Shown here: positions 34,286 through 45,415 of the stretch, one piece after another
Numbering within the stretch: the first letter of the stretch is position 1
How the letters are laid out: each line of letters begins with the position of its first letter
Notes under the pieces: model-generated
Database searches by the model: none
Told to the model about the DNA's origin: nothing
What the model saw: only the letters and a program-made list of their open reading frames with translations
NCBI GenBank assembly: GCA_030522415.1
Contig: CM060114.1
Coordinates: 29,020,804 to 29,084,803, forward strand
DNA length: 64,000 nt
Source: Channallabes apus
Lineage: Eukaryota; Chordata; Actinopteri; Siluriformes; Clariidae
Reading direction: 5' to 3'
Position numbers and translations under genes: made by a program

Positions 34286-34287
<2 letters not shown>
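33646..34287. other. Intergenic sequence, nothing recognised
   Basis: Mixed-composition DNA between the nest and a (CA)n array; no exon supported. Confidence 0.35.

Positions 34288-34288
<1 letters not shown>

Positions 34289-34320
<32 letters not shown>
34289..34320. repeat. (AC)n microsatellite
   Basis: About 16 AC units. Confidence 0.95.
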
Positions 34321-34325
<5 letters not shown>

Positions 34326-34417
34326 GAGGTATGTTTTAAAAACCTGTTTTTTTTCCCCACCTCTAAGAAAAATCATCCACATTAAAAAGCAAAACCGCAC
34401 TGTCATAGCCTGCCAAA

Positions 34418-34431
34418 CCAGCAGGTGGCGA
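34418..34431 (+). promoter_or_regulatory. CTCF-like motif (+ orientation)
   Basis: CCAGCAGGTGGCGA on the + strand is a near-ideal CTCF core. With the - motif at 33446 it forms a divergent pair about 970 bp apart. Confidence 0.55.
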
Positions 34432-34576
34432 TATAATGATAACTGTAAAGCTCAAACCTGAAAAAAAGAAAGTTATCAGTGAGTACATCACGTTAAACAC
34501 ACAAAGGAGAAGAGTATGGAATTTGCGTTTTTTAAAAACGAATGCAGACAACGAGTTCAGGTTGCAAAAATCTTTG

Positions 34577-34597
34577 CCCCCCCCCCCCCCCCCCCCC
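34577..34597. repeat. Poly-C run (21 C)
   Basis: Uninterrupted run of 21 cytosines on the + strand; possible G-quadruplex on the other strand. Confidence 0.95.
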
Positions 34598-34727
34598 ACC
34601 AAAGAAAATGGTGTATTGCCCAAGAGTTGTTTTTTTCCCCTCCCCAACCCTGGGAACATGGAACATTTCCAGAACATGTACTTCAGTGGTCGAGTTGCTA
34701 GCTCGACGCTCGATTGTCATTCACGTC

Positions 34728-34803
34728 ATTCAGCCTAACCTGCATGTCTTTGGACTGTGGGAGGAAACCAGAGTACCCGGAGGAAACCCACCGTGCCGCC
34801 ATA
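34728..34803 (-). repeat. Mermaid-like SINE fragment
   Basis: 'tttggactgtgggaggaaac', 'cggaggaaacccacc' then 'gtgccgcc': middle body joined to the head, inverted. Confidence 0.85.
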
Positions 34804-35886
34804 GCCCAGGTTACTAGACATTAAATAGCAATAGGAAGAACTTTTATTCGGTCTAATCTTTTTTTTTTTTCAATTAAAAGGATATAAACACACACACACA
34901 CACTAACGCTGTTGGTTCAGGAACCCTGGGTTTGTTTATCGACTTGTTGCCTAAAGTAAACGAACTTGCTTGCTTTAGCGCCGTTGTGTATTTTTATTTA
35001 AAAAATATGTCGAACAATTTTCAGCGCTAATGTTTTCATTTTATAAGCGCTTTGTACATGTTACAGGATCGTTAAAGAGAGTGTGTGTGTCCATCTGGTG
35101 CATGAATGAGTCATAGTCATGCATGACTACACATACTTTTCAGGCAGTTGTCTCATGGGTGGCTTGAGACACACACACACACTCACACACACATACAGAG
35201 GTTTGTTCCATACCCTGTTCACTGCAGTGATCTGAACAGCGCCTGCACCTTACACACACACTCACATTTGAAAATATGGCACTTACTCATACCTGGGCTT
35301 TGAATAACAAACCTGTATTGGCTGTACGTTTCTGAGGAATTAATACGAGCCTGGCATTATTGTGGCATCGATGACTGACTCACCGTGCCAACTGAGCAAC
35401 ACTCTCAGAACTTGTTTACAGGACACACACTTACACACACACTTACACACACACACGACCGTTTATTACAGTGAATAATCGTACAGTCTGTTTTTTTTTT
35501 AAGTGTGTTTCTTTGTTTTGCCAGTTTTATTCTCCATCTCTCTCTCTCGGTGTGTGTGTGTATGTGTGTGTGTGTGTGTGTGCATGAGTACACGGCTGCA
35601 GTGTATTTCTAGCACGGCCTTTGAATATAATCAAACATCTTGAATCCTGTGCCTGATGCCACTGATATCTTTTTTTCCCACCTTATTTCTCCTAGATGTT
35701 GTTTAACACTATCAGTGTGTTCATTTTATTGATGTTTATTCAAATTCTGTTTTAAATTATATCTATTTTTTTTAAATGTAAGACATTTATTTAAGCTGTG
35801 TATATACAGTATATATTTTGCCTGGAGTAAATACTTATGCAGTGTGAGTGGATTGCAAGTTCGAACTAATCACATCCCTGATGCAG
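34804..35886. other. Intergenic DNA with short CA/GT arrays
   Basis: Several short (AC)n and (GT)n runs (34889-34904, 35168-35192, 35424-35456, 35544-35582) in AT-rich DNA. Nothing else recognised. Confidence 0.5.
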
Positions 35887-35892
35887 TCCTGT

Positions 35893-35924
<32 letters not shown>

Positions 35925-36076
35925 GGAACAAAGGCTATACTGGGGATTCCTGTCCAATCAGACAGATCAGTCTTAAATGTGATCTGAAAGAGTTTAAAGG
36001 TCCGATATTGTTTCTTCCATTTTATGGTTGTGTACAATGGTGTAACCTTGCCTTCTCAAAGCAAACAAGTCCAAAT

Positions 36077-36108
<32 letters not shown>
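35887..36108. repeat. Two (GT)n microsatellites
   Basis: GT arrays at 35887-35925 and 36079-36108, separated by about 150 bp. Confidence 0.9.
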
Positions 36109-36112
<4 letters not shown>

Positions 36113-37087
36113 CACTGAACATTTCCTAAAGTAATGCTTGTGTATTGGGTGGAGAGACCTTGGACATGAATACAGAAAGCATCATGAGGACAGATTAAAT
36201 CACATCCAGAAGCGGAAACGGGAGCACCAGGAGCAACGGGACACGGGTCCAAACTCTAAACAGGGGTCAAAAGATTAATCTTGTCATGTCCATCTTTGTA
36301 GTTCAGTGTGTTTGTTTGTGTGTTTGTCTATATGTGTGAGAGAGAGAGAGAGCTAGTTGACTCTAGATGTTGCAGATTCAATGTGTTGTGTATGATGATC
36401 CTTGTCTGGACTTCTGGGATACCATGTACATAATTAACTGGGACGGTGAGTGTGTACAGTAAATGATGAAGAGCACTGTAAAATAAGATGAATTAATTAG
36501 CTCCTTGGGTGTATAGTAACTAGAGATGAATGACTGTGTGGAAACAAGTACTCGAAGAATATTTAATTAAATATAGCTGTGCTAATTTCACTCTGCCGTG
36601 CCGTAGCAGTGTTTATTTGTCGCTCTTTCTCACATACACACCCCCACACCAACACACGCCAACACACACACACTGTACAGTATATACACAAACTGCTTGG
36701 GTCCTGTTCTTCATGTCAGCGACAGGGTTATACCGGAAAAGCCCTTAATGCTGATATATGGATTTTGATCCACACATATACAGTATATATGATGTATACA
36801 CAGTTAAATGTAATATTTTCCTGCCCACTCAATCATGCAAAATCATAAATCACTCTGTTTAAAAAAATCTTTAATCAAACCTTAGAAATTCATAACCCCT
36901 AGGGCATAGTTCATGATATTAAACATCACTTTTAAATTATGCATCATGAGATTTTTTTGACACTTATTATTATTTGATTATTTGATCGTGCCAATTTTAT
37001 AAAAAAGTGCTGCAATTTCTGATTCTTTTGTTCCTCGTTTTAATGCACATCCAGATGTGCATGAAGTAAGCAAGCGTCCATAGTTTT
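36109..37087. other. Intergenic DNA, nothing recognised
   Basis: Contains (GA)n at about 36338-36352 and a CA-rich stretch at 36630-36680; no gene supported. Confidence 0.35.
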
Positions 37088-37405
37088 ATTCACTCGTTCT
37101 CTATAGGACTTATCCTGTACAGGGTGGCGGGAGGCCTGGCGCCTATAGCAGGTGAATTCGGGCACGAGGTAGGGTACAGCCTGGACAGTTGTAAGGCACA
37201 CTCAAACACTTGGTGGGTACACTCACTCACACACTAACTCCAGGAAACTTGGGAGCATCAATTAACATAATCTGCATGTCTTTGGACTGTGGGAAGAAAC
37301 CAGAGTACCCAGAGGAAACCCACCAAGCACACTCCACACACATAGACCCGAAGTAGAAATCGAACCCTTGACTTTGGAGGTATGAGGCCACAGTGCTAGC
37401 CACTA
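37088..37405 (-). repeat. Mermaid-like SINE
   Basis: Inverted copy from 'tattcactcgttctctatag' through 'tttggactgtgggaagaaac' to 'ggaggtatgaggccacag'. Confidence 0.85.
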
Positions 37406-37549
37406 CTGGATTACTACTGGAGGCTGGATTGTGTCAATCTTAGGGAAGACTAAGAGACAAATACCTAGGAATTTTGAAACATCCTTTTCACCTATTATAT
37501 ATTGATATTAAGGCTATTAATATATATTGGTATTAATATATATATTTGT

Positions 37550-37785
37550 TCATTCATCTCTTATACCATGATCGCGGGGGCCTGGATTCTATCCCATGAG
37601 ACTTAGGAGGCTCAGGAGACTCTCTCTCTCTCTCTCTCACACAGACACACATGCACACGCACACACTAAGGCAATTTTGGGAAAGCCAATTAACCTAATC
37701 TGCATGTTTTTGGATTGTGGGAGAAAACCAGAGTACCCAGAAGAAACCCACCAAACACAGGGAGAACATGCAAACTCCATGTACA
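37550..37785 (-). repeat. Mermaid-like SINE, partial
   Basis: Inverted: 'tcattcatctcttataccat', a (TC)n plus CA insertion at 37620-37665, 'tttggattgtgggagaaaac' and 'gagaacatgcaaactccatg'. The head is missing. Confidence 0.8.
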
Positions 37786-38607
37786 ATGTTCCATGTATTG
37801 TTTCATTTAAAGAAAAAAAAGTAAGACATCAACAGAGAGAGTCATGAGTTTCAGGCCCAGGCCTTTTGAAAAAGTGTAGTTCAAACCTCTGTTGTGTTGA
37901 ACAACTTTTTCATTCTACACCTACAACTGTGCAAAAGATGCAATTAAATGCTGGCTAGCAAGGATGCCCCCAAGAAAACAAGCAAGAAAAAGAAAAAAAG
38001 AAATTATATATATATACCACACATTATATTATAAAAAGCCCAGTAAACAGTAATTAACGAAACAAAGCAAATTTTAGTGTTATAGGCTAAATAAACTCTT
38101 TGCCGACTGCACCTAATTCTCTTTTTGCATTCAAACCCAAACAGATGCCATGTTGTTTTTGGTCTAAAATGGGGTCACCTACAATCAGTCAAACATGGTA
38201 TTGGTGGTAAAAGTGACTCTCCTAGGTGAAAAAGTGAATTTTTAGATAGGGTCATATAACACCATTTTTCAAAATACTTACCTTCTTGTCTTAATTAATT
38301 TAATTTAAGAAATACTTTTTACAGGTCATGTGCTTCTAAATGCCAATTTTATTATCAATACTCATAAAGAAATGTGAATAATTTGCATTTTAAATGATTA
38401 TTGTTTGAAGCGAGACAGTATAACGCAGAAAATTAGCCACTTTGGGGGCTCATATAAAATCATCTTTCCAAAACGACTGAAGTTAACAACTTGAATTTTT
38501 TAGGGATTGGCCAGGATCAAGTTACATAAACTTCAGAAATAGCTTCTTTGGCACACATTTTCTGCATTATATCTATAATATAAAATGAGCATCATTACTG
38601 TGTTTGG
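37786..38607. other. Intergenic AT-rich DNA, nothing recognised
   Basis: No repeats with recognisable ends and no exon. Confidence 0.35.
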
Positions 38608-38608
38608 C

Positions 38609-38648
<40 letters not shown>

Positions 38649-38694
38649 TTTAAGTTACAAAATAATATATATATTATTTTGTAACTTTAAATTT
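38608..38694. repeat. (AT)n array joined to a near-perfect palindrome
   Basis: An AT dinucleotide run to about 38644, then an inverted repeat at 38645-38694: a 24-bp stem with one mismatch around 'aagttacaaaataatat' and a 2-base loop. Confidence 0.9.
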
Positions 38695-38985
38695 ACCATT
38701 TGTATGGTTTAATTATTTTCATAATTAAATCATTCAATTGAAAAAATATTTATACAAAATATGTCCTATAAAACAGAGGGTACAGTACCTATGACTTTTG
38801 CACAGTATACTGTTGGGGAGCTGTTGCTCTTTTTAAAAAATGATCAAGCAAAGTCAACAATATATTAATAATATCATAAACTTGAGACTTCTTGCTCACA
38901 CATTTTGCATGCATTTTTATCATTACACTATTTACTTCTTGCATGTTTGTAGATATGATAGGTTTGCCTGTAACTTGTGACATGG

Positions 38986-38999
38986 CCACGAGGTGGCGC
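38986..38999 (+). promoter_or_regulatory. CTCF-like motif (+ orientation)
   Basis: CCACGAGGTGGCGC on the + strand fits the CTCF core except for G at the fifth position. It is in a unique-looking stretch (about 38890-39110) that also contains 'tttgcatgcattt', about 3.3 kb beyond the pou3f2 stop codon. Confidence 0.5.
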
Positions 39000-39111
39000 A
39001 TGCGTACTGACCCTTATTCGTTCAGCCTCTGCGCATTCATGATGGATGTTAAGCAGGAATTACACATTTCTCAGTCTCCAGACAGTTTGGTTTAACGTGG
39101 ATTATTTAGAA

Positions 39112-39985
39112 AAACGTCAGACAACTAAACAAACAGCAGAGACGCATAAATACTCCCTGCTTTTTGTGTTTTTATCTCTGCAGTTGTAATTAAAAAATCT
39201 CTTAAACAGAAAAACACAACAGATTAAACTAAAAACTATTAGGTTAAATATGTTTTTTTTATATAGAAAATTTCACTTTTATAAATACAAATACAAAAAA
39301 ATGACAGGGTGTCACAGTTTTAATCACAGTTCTTTTTCTTTGTTGTTTTGAAATAAAAAATGATGTGATAATTGTACAATCACGATTTGCAGTGTTTACA
39401 GTACCGTCTGCTTCACACCTTTAAACTGAGCAAAACATTAAACGACATTAAAACATGTATGCTTGATGTACTCTCAGGTCTCTAAACACCTGCAGTGTTC
39501 ATTTTGGGATCCAGACAGGATTACTATGTACTAATACAAAACCTTAGCCTATAGTGTGTGTGTGTGTGTGTGTGTGTGTGTAGGCTTATACCCTGATTTC
39601 AGTACACAGGTACACAGGTTACATGACATGATCTGATCAAGCATAACCTTCAGATTTCCGTATAACAGTATGCGGTCCTATGATATGTCAGGCCTGAAGC
39701 AGCCTGTTATTGAGAGTTTGATTAATTTCCCAATTATAAGCTTTATAAATATACACTGTTGTTTCTGAATTAATCCAATCAATTCAATAAAAAATCACAA
39801 TCTTTATTTTATTTGTGTGAGATCTTATTTTCTCTGCTTGATTTTACTGGAAATAAAAATATATCTAATTTTCTCTGGTTGGTTTTGAATGAAAATAAAA
39901 TAAAATAAAATAAATTAATTAAATTTCTCTTGTTGGTTGTATTGGAAATCATTTGAACAAAATTTTAACAATTTGAACAAAAGAC

Positions 39986-39986
<1 letters not shown>
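39112..39986. other. Intergenic AT-rich DNA
   Basis: Holds one (GT)n at about 39557-39581; otherwise nothing recognised. Confidence 0.4.

Positions 39987-39987
<1 letters not shown>

Positions 39988-40078
<91 letters not shown>
39988..40078. repeat. (AT)n followed by (AC)n microsatellite
   Basis: About 32 AT units followed by about 13 AC units. Confidence 0.95.
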
Positions 40079-40083
<5 letters not shown>

Positions 40084-40578
40084 GTTCCAGTGAAATCTGA
40101 AAGTGTTAAATCAACATTCAGGGTGTTCATTTAAATAATGTAACAAGTTGCTGTGATAATTATAAAAACAAAAACGTATTAGCTGTAAGAATTATAACAG
40201 ATAACACAGCCATAAGGATAGGATGTAATGTGAATAAATAATTATAATAAAAGAGTGTCGACTCATTAAATTGACTATTCTCACAGTGCTGAGGACGGGA
40301 TGAACAGGTGGACACTGTCCAACAATGTCCAACTGTGTCCAACAATGTCCATCATGACATAGGCTATAAACAATCTCCATTCATTACTCGAGTTAGACCG
40401 TGTATTTACCGTGCGTGTTTAACGAAGACTCCATGCGTCTAGTTCTCATATTAAAACTGTCTCTCTGTCTATGCTAGAATTTCAGCTAAACCAGAAATAA
40501 TCATGTTTGTAATCATTTGTGTTTCAACTAAACACTGATGAAGGTGCAATGCAAAAACAATAATCAATCTAGAGTGTA

Positions 40579-40611
<33 letters not shown>

Positions 40612-40906
40612 CCATCCTAAATTCCATCACTACAGTTCATTAATGCACTAGCATAACGTGTAAAAGCATTTTTTTCCTTTAATGACAAGAAAAAAATGAA
40701 AAAAGATATTTAAAAATTGTGCAAGTTGTCAGTCAAGTATTTTTTTTTTTGTTTATATATATATATTATAAAAACAATCCAGAATCATTGCTCATCTCAC
40801 AGGCTCTAGAGCTACATCCAAGTTGTGCTTTGGCTGCGCCAAGATAAGCGGACAAGAACAAACAGTATCCAAACCATACGGAAATAATAAACAAAACAAT
40901 AATTTA

Positions 40907-40953
<47 letters not shown>

Positions 40954-41464
40954 AACCAAAGTAGCTTACAGTAAGCTTATTTGCGTGGTTGTTTTGGTGA
41001 TCTGGGTGTTCCACTGAGCACAGGGCTGGTGTCCGAGATGTTCTCTTGTGAGACAGTGAGAAAGAAGAAGGCAAGAAAAGGCGCATTGTGTGGACAGTAA
41101 GGGTCAAACGAACAATTTGGTTGCTTAAAAACAAGAGAGAAGTACAAAACACAAACGACTATAAATAGACATTAATTAGGGTGACGCTGCAATTAAGAAG
41201 CTTAAATAGAGCGTTTAAATTCTTCACAGTAAAACGTGGTCAGGTATAGCGTATTTGTCTATTATTATTATTATTATTATTATTATTACAGCATAATATA
41301 TATATATATATAGGTTTAGATTTATTAATTAATAGTGTATTTATCATTATTAAATTCCCCAAACCATCACCTGTCAAACAATAACATGATCATTTAGAAA
41401 ATCTTACATTTCCAGTTTAACCAGCTTTCATTTAAAATATGAAGCATTACATAATTTGTAAAAA

Positions 41465-41498
<34 letters not shown>

Positions 41499-42317
41499 TT
41501 ATAATAATAAAATAAAATGTCCTTAGAATGACACTGGATTTAATTTTGATGTTAGCTTGCTCCTGTATTCCGTTTTTGCATGTAATGCACAGAGCCATCG
41601 TATTATTGGGTAGACCTGTCTTCATGCTGATATGTGCTCATAGCTCATACACAGCAGCAGGGCGAATTCGTGACCTGCATAAAGCTGGTCTGGTTTGCGG
41701 TGTGCAGTGTTGGGGAAACAGCACTTGGCAGCCTTTTGTTATGATCAAAACCTAAACAGCATCAGCGTCATAGAAAAAAGAGCTCGAATGGAGACGTTAC
41801 AGCTCTAAGCTTAGGTAAAAAAAATAATAATAATAACAACAACAATAATAATAATAATAATAATAATAATCGGGGAGCGACAGACAGCGCAGCGGACACG
41901 TTTTGTGGCCCTGACGGGAAGATGGCGTGTTGAACGCCCTTACAGCTTTCTGCTCCAACCCTGGTGTGTGACGTGCTTTCACAGATCCTTAGGCTTCTAA
42001 GCTTAAATTGAGCGTTTGTTTGTTTGTTTATTTATTTCTTAGTTTTTTTTTCATGGCCCCCTTGCGCGATTGTTTTGGGTTCCCCGAGTGTCTTATGCGA
42101 CACATGCGTCCCGTCGCCCGCCCCTGTCCGCATTGTTCGGGCAACAACATGCAACACCTATGCGATGTCACGTAGGCTCTGGTGCGCCTCGGTCCACCGT
42201 GAAGCGGAGACAAAGACACGGTCTGAGCTTGTGCAGGTGGTGGGAATTATACAAAATATATCACGGAAAATCCCGCTACGACGCTTCCAAAAAAAAACCC
42301 AAACAAACAAACCAAAA
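40079..42317 (-). other. Downstream of pou3f2, possible 3' UTR, with AAT arrays
   Basis: AT-rich sequence beyond the pou3f2 stop, with trinucleotide AAT/TTA arrays at 40580-40610, 40907-40951, 41261-41287, 41466-41492 and 41822-41870. Reverse-strand poly(A) hexamers (TTTATT on +) occur at about 42028 and 42031, but the true UTR end cannot be fixed. Confidence 0.45.
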
Positions 42318-43102
42318 TCACGGAACTGGTGTCCGGTCGCCGTGGTGCGGCGGCGTGTCCCCGTACACGTCCTTGTTCTCGGCTAACGGAGCGCACTGAG
42401 GAGTCATGCGCTTCTCCTTCTGCCGCCTGTTGCAGAACCAGACCCGAACGACCTCCTTGTCCAGCTGCAGACTGTCCGCCAGGGCGGTAATCTCCGCCGC
42501 GCCGGGTTTAGGGCACTTTAGGAAATGACTCTCCAGCGCGCCCTTGACGCCCACTTCAATAGACGTGCGCTTTTTCCTTTTCCTACCCTGCGCTGCGATT
42601 TTGTCCAGGCTCGTAGGGCTACCCGAAGTCGAGTCGGCCTCCTCCAGCCACTTGTTCAGCAGCGGCTTGAGCTTGCACATGTTCTTGAAGCTGAGTTGCA
42701 GCGCCTCGAACCTGCAGATCGTAGTCTGAGAGAAGACGTTGCCGTAGAGCGTGCCGAGCGCCAAGCCCACGTCGGCCTGCGTGAAGCCGAGCTTGATGCG
42801 CCGCTGCTTGAACTGCTTGGCGAAGTGCTCCAGGTCGTCGGATGTTGGCACGTCGTCGTCCGAGTGCTCGTGCTGGCCCGGGCGGAGGCTCGGCGCGTGG
42901 CCGTGCTCGCTGATGCGCGGGCTCGGTTCGTCCTCGTGCGCGTCGCTCAGGGCGTTCGCGTGGTGGTGCATGCCCTGCTCGCCTCCGTAGCCTGGCTGCG
43001 CGTAAATCATGCTCGGTCCGTTCGAACTCGTCATGTGCGCCGTTGTGCTCGCTCTCCAGTGATGATCCTGGTGATGCGCGCCCTCGTGGACCAGTCGCGA
43101 CT

Positions 43103-43133
<31 letters not shown>

Positions 43134-43415
43134 TTGTTGCTGTTGCTGCAGACTCGGCGAGTGCTGGAGCTCCTCGGCGTCGCCGTGCAGCGTGGGTTTG
43201 ATGTCCTGCTCGGACCACGGCGAGCCGTCGCCGTGCGAGAGCGCCGCGAGCCACTGGTGCGCGTGTCCGAGCGGGTTGGCGGCGCTCTGGAGCGTGGTGT
43301 AGTCGCTGTGCAGCAGGCTCGGCGCGTCCCTGTACGCTGGCGCCTGCTGCATGCTTCCAGCTTCGGACGCGCTCGACGTCAGGAGGCGGTAGTGGTTGGA
43401 CGCCGCGGTCGCCAT
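42318..43415 (-). CDS. pou3f2: POU domain class 3 transcription factor 2 (Brn-2), single exon, 365 aa
   Basis: Nuclear transcription factor of neural progenitors and hypothalamic neurons that binds octamer-like DNA. The start [17 protein letters not shown] matches the POU3F2 N-terminus, so the in-frame extension to 43772 is treated as leader. Order: [17 protein letters not shown] (51-67), polyglutamine of 16 (90-105, mixed CAG/CAA), a His-rich linker, POU-specific domain about 190-264 ([20 protein letters not shown] onward, with [19 protein letters not shown]), linker, and homeodomain 278-337 ([11 protein letters not shown] to [13 protein letters not shown]). The tail [17 protein letters not shown] is POU3F2-like. 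It is shorter than mammalian POU3F2, lacking the polyglycine. IEVGVKG (mammalian POU3F2 has IEVSVKG), DLEHF and QLDKE are departures in otherwise frozen domains, suggesting one of two teleost ohnologs; a or b is not decided. Class III POU genes are normally intronless, as here. Confidence 0.93.
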
Positions 43416-43930
43416 AGCCTCCAGCGGGGCACAGAAAGAAAGAGAGAGAGTGTGTGTATATGTGTGAGAGAGAGTGTGTGTATATGTGTGTGTGAGAGAG
43501 AGAGAGACAGAGAGAGACAGGCAGAGAGGGGGGCTTTTTGCTTTGCTCGTGTCGATGGGCTTCACGCTTACTTTTTTGTGCCACAGGCGGCTCCCCAGCG
43601 CCGAGTGAAGGCGCGCGTCTTGTGTTCCTGCCCCGCTCCGCTCGTGATTGGACAGGAAGGCTTGACAGACGCGGTTGCCCCTGACAGCGACGTGTTCATT
43701 GGTCACGGGAGATGCTGGAAGCCTCTCGGCGATCGGTGCTTGAAGTTTTTGCGCGATCCTGAGCGCCAACACGGAGACGAGGACCTGAAGGGACGGGGAC
43801 CGAGACTTGTAAAAACCCGGATAATAATCCTATATAAATATATAAAATCAGCAACGTGCAACTTTGACAAACTGAAGTCTCAATTTACCTGTCGGTGGAG
43901 ATCTTCTGTCTCTTAGCGTTTCTTAGGAGC
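43416..43930 (-). promoter_or_regulatory. pou3f2: pou3f2 5' leader and proximal promoter (inferred)
   Basis: GC-rich flank of the start codon, with two CCAAT boxes in gene orientation (complement of ATTGG at 43647-43651 and 43698-43702). Between them and the ATG lies the GA/GT simple repeat at 43438-43520. No TATA box in gene orientation was found. The transcription start is not known. Confidence 0.5.
43438..43520. repeat. Compound (GA)n/(GT)n repeat in the pou3f2 leader
   Basis: About 80 bp of alternating 'gagagag' and 'gtgtgtatatgtgtg' blocks that end about 22 bp upstream of the pou3f2 ATG. In the mRNA it would be a CU-rich and CA-rich tract. Confidence 0.9.
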
Positions 43931-44137
43931 TGATCAGTCAGGCAAGACTGCAAACGAATATTCAATAAATACAAAATACAGCAAATAATCTTAGTGTGTG
44001 TTTGTGTGTGTGCATGCAACTGAATAAGCAATAAAAACACTAAACAGAATACACAACATCAAATAATCTTAGAGTGTGTATTTAGCATTTAATAATTTTT
44101 TTGTCAAACTTTTAACAGAAATCTGTTACGAATGCAG

Positions 44138-44139
<2 letters not shown>

Positions 44140-44183
<44 letters not shown>
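44140..44183. repeat. (TTA)n microsatellite
   Basis: About 15 TTA units. Confidence 0.95.
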
Positions 44184-44184
<1 letters not shown>

Positions 44185-44214
44185 GCACACACATTTCCCT
44201 CCTCTTTACCTTGT

Positions 44215-44420
44215 CCCTGACCATCCAGTCGTCAGAGTGCACTATGGGACATACTTCTCGGGCCTCTGCGTGTTGCTATGGCGAGATGTGAATGAAAACG
44301 ACGCCGCCCACGTCACATCTGCTGGAGCCGCTTCTCTGAGCGCATTTTAAAGCACACAAAGGCGGAAAAAAAGAAAAAGCAGAGGGCAGCTTCGGCCGCG
44401 GGGCCGAGGAGAGGTGAATG
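44215..44420. promoter_or_regulatory. GC-rich candidate element about 0.8-1 kb upstream of pou3f2
   Basis: An island of GC-rich, non-repetitive sequence in AT-rich surroundings, with 'gtgttgctatggcgag' (X-box-like half) and 'cccacgtcac'. Composition and position suggest a promoter or enhancer. Conservation cannot be tested here. Confidence 0.35.
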
Positions 44421-44440
44421 CGCTTCTGTCCCAAAGTGTA

Positions 44441-44441
<1 letters not shown>

Positions 44442-44472
<31 letters not shown>
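44442..44472. repeat. (TC)n microsatellite
   Basis: About 14 TC units directly after the GC-rich element. Confidence 0.9.
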
Positions 44473-44475
<3 letters not shown>

Positions 44476-44945
44476 CTTGTTCACATTGTACTTTAACTGC
44501 AATGTGCAGGTCTTGTTTCCGACTTGCGTTTTCTTACTACTGTATATACATTTCTGTTCCATTGATTAACAGACAGCCACCAAAAAAAGCAATTTTTTAC
44601 TGCACATAATAATCTACTAACAACCTTGTATATAATAACAATAGCATAGGCACGAATAACATGTTTATAGACTGCATACACTCTGGCACCAGCAAACCAT
44701 TAACCCACATTTTGTTATTAGAGAGGGAAAAAAATAACAGAACAAGAAAAATAACACCTTTTTTCATATTGCATCACTTTCTGAGGAAAATATGCATTTA
44801 TGAGGTTATTACTGCAAGATCTTTGTATTATTACCAGAGCCTTTTAAAATCTTTTTGTTTTGAAACATGCAATTTATAGATGATAAACTCTCTCCACCTC
44901 TTCTGGATACACCTTCTAATTCAGTGTTTTTTATTTTTATTTTGT
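44473..44945. other. Upstream of pou3f2, nothing recognised
   Basis: AT-rich DNA without recognisable repeat or gene. Confidence 0.35.
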
Positions 44946-44949
44946 GGTT

Positions 44950-45415
44950 TATGTTCTACATACTAGAAAAATTGTGGCGATTTCAAAACTATTAATTAAA
45001 TAACACATTTGAAATTAGGTAATTATGTAACAGCAACAACAACAACAACAACAACAACAACAGTCAGTTGTTGTTTTAAGACATGGCAGTTTAGCCTTTC
45101 TGTAACAGTTGCTGCAAGAACAGTATTGTCAAGTGCGTTTGCAAAACCCATCAAGCACCATGATGAAACTGTCCCTTATGAAGAGCACCCCAGGAAAGCA
45201 AGATAAAAACTTACATGTGATGCAGAGAAGTTCATTTAGAGTTACCAACCTCAGAAATCACTAATTAACAAACAGCACCTCATCAGAAGCTTTATAGAAC
45301 ATAATTAGCAGAAACATCTCAATATCTGTTTAAAGAAGATTATTGCACATTTTGGGCACCTTCAGCATCGTTTTACAATGTAAAAATAAATTAAAATCAG
45401 GAATCACTATGGAAG
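44950..45415 (+). mobile_element. Tc1 deletion derivative (copy C)
   Basis: Same layout as copy A at 15268: 'tgcaagaacagtattgtcaa', 'ttgcaaaacccatcaagcac', 'tttagagttaccaacctcag', then 'gattattgcacattttgggc' joining to the terminal repeat. A (CAA)n array (45031-45061) has grown near its left end. Confidence 0.78.

Noticed and set aside
43416..43772. N-terminal extension of pou3f2 to an upstream in-frame ATG
   Set aside because: The extra 119 residues include translated microsatellite ([15 protein letters not shown]) and have no family match. MATAASNHY at 43415 is the normal class III POU start.
43829..43847. 'tatataaatatataaaat' as a pou3f2 TATA box
   Set aside because: TATA consensus reads on the + strand, opposite to the gene, and is more than 400 bp from the ATG in an AT-rich transition.
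42525..43916. 463-codon + strand open frame opposite pou3f2
   Set aside because: It is the shadow of a GC-rich coding exon on the other strand: leucine- and arginine-rich, with no homology, and it runs through the microsatellite.
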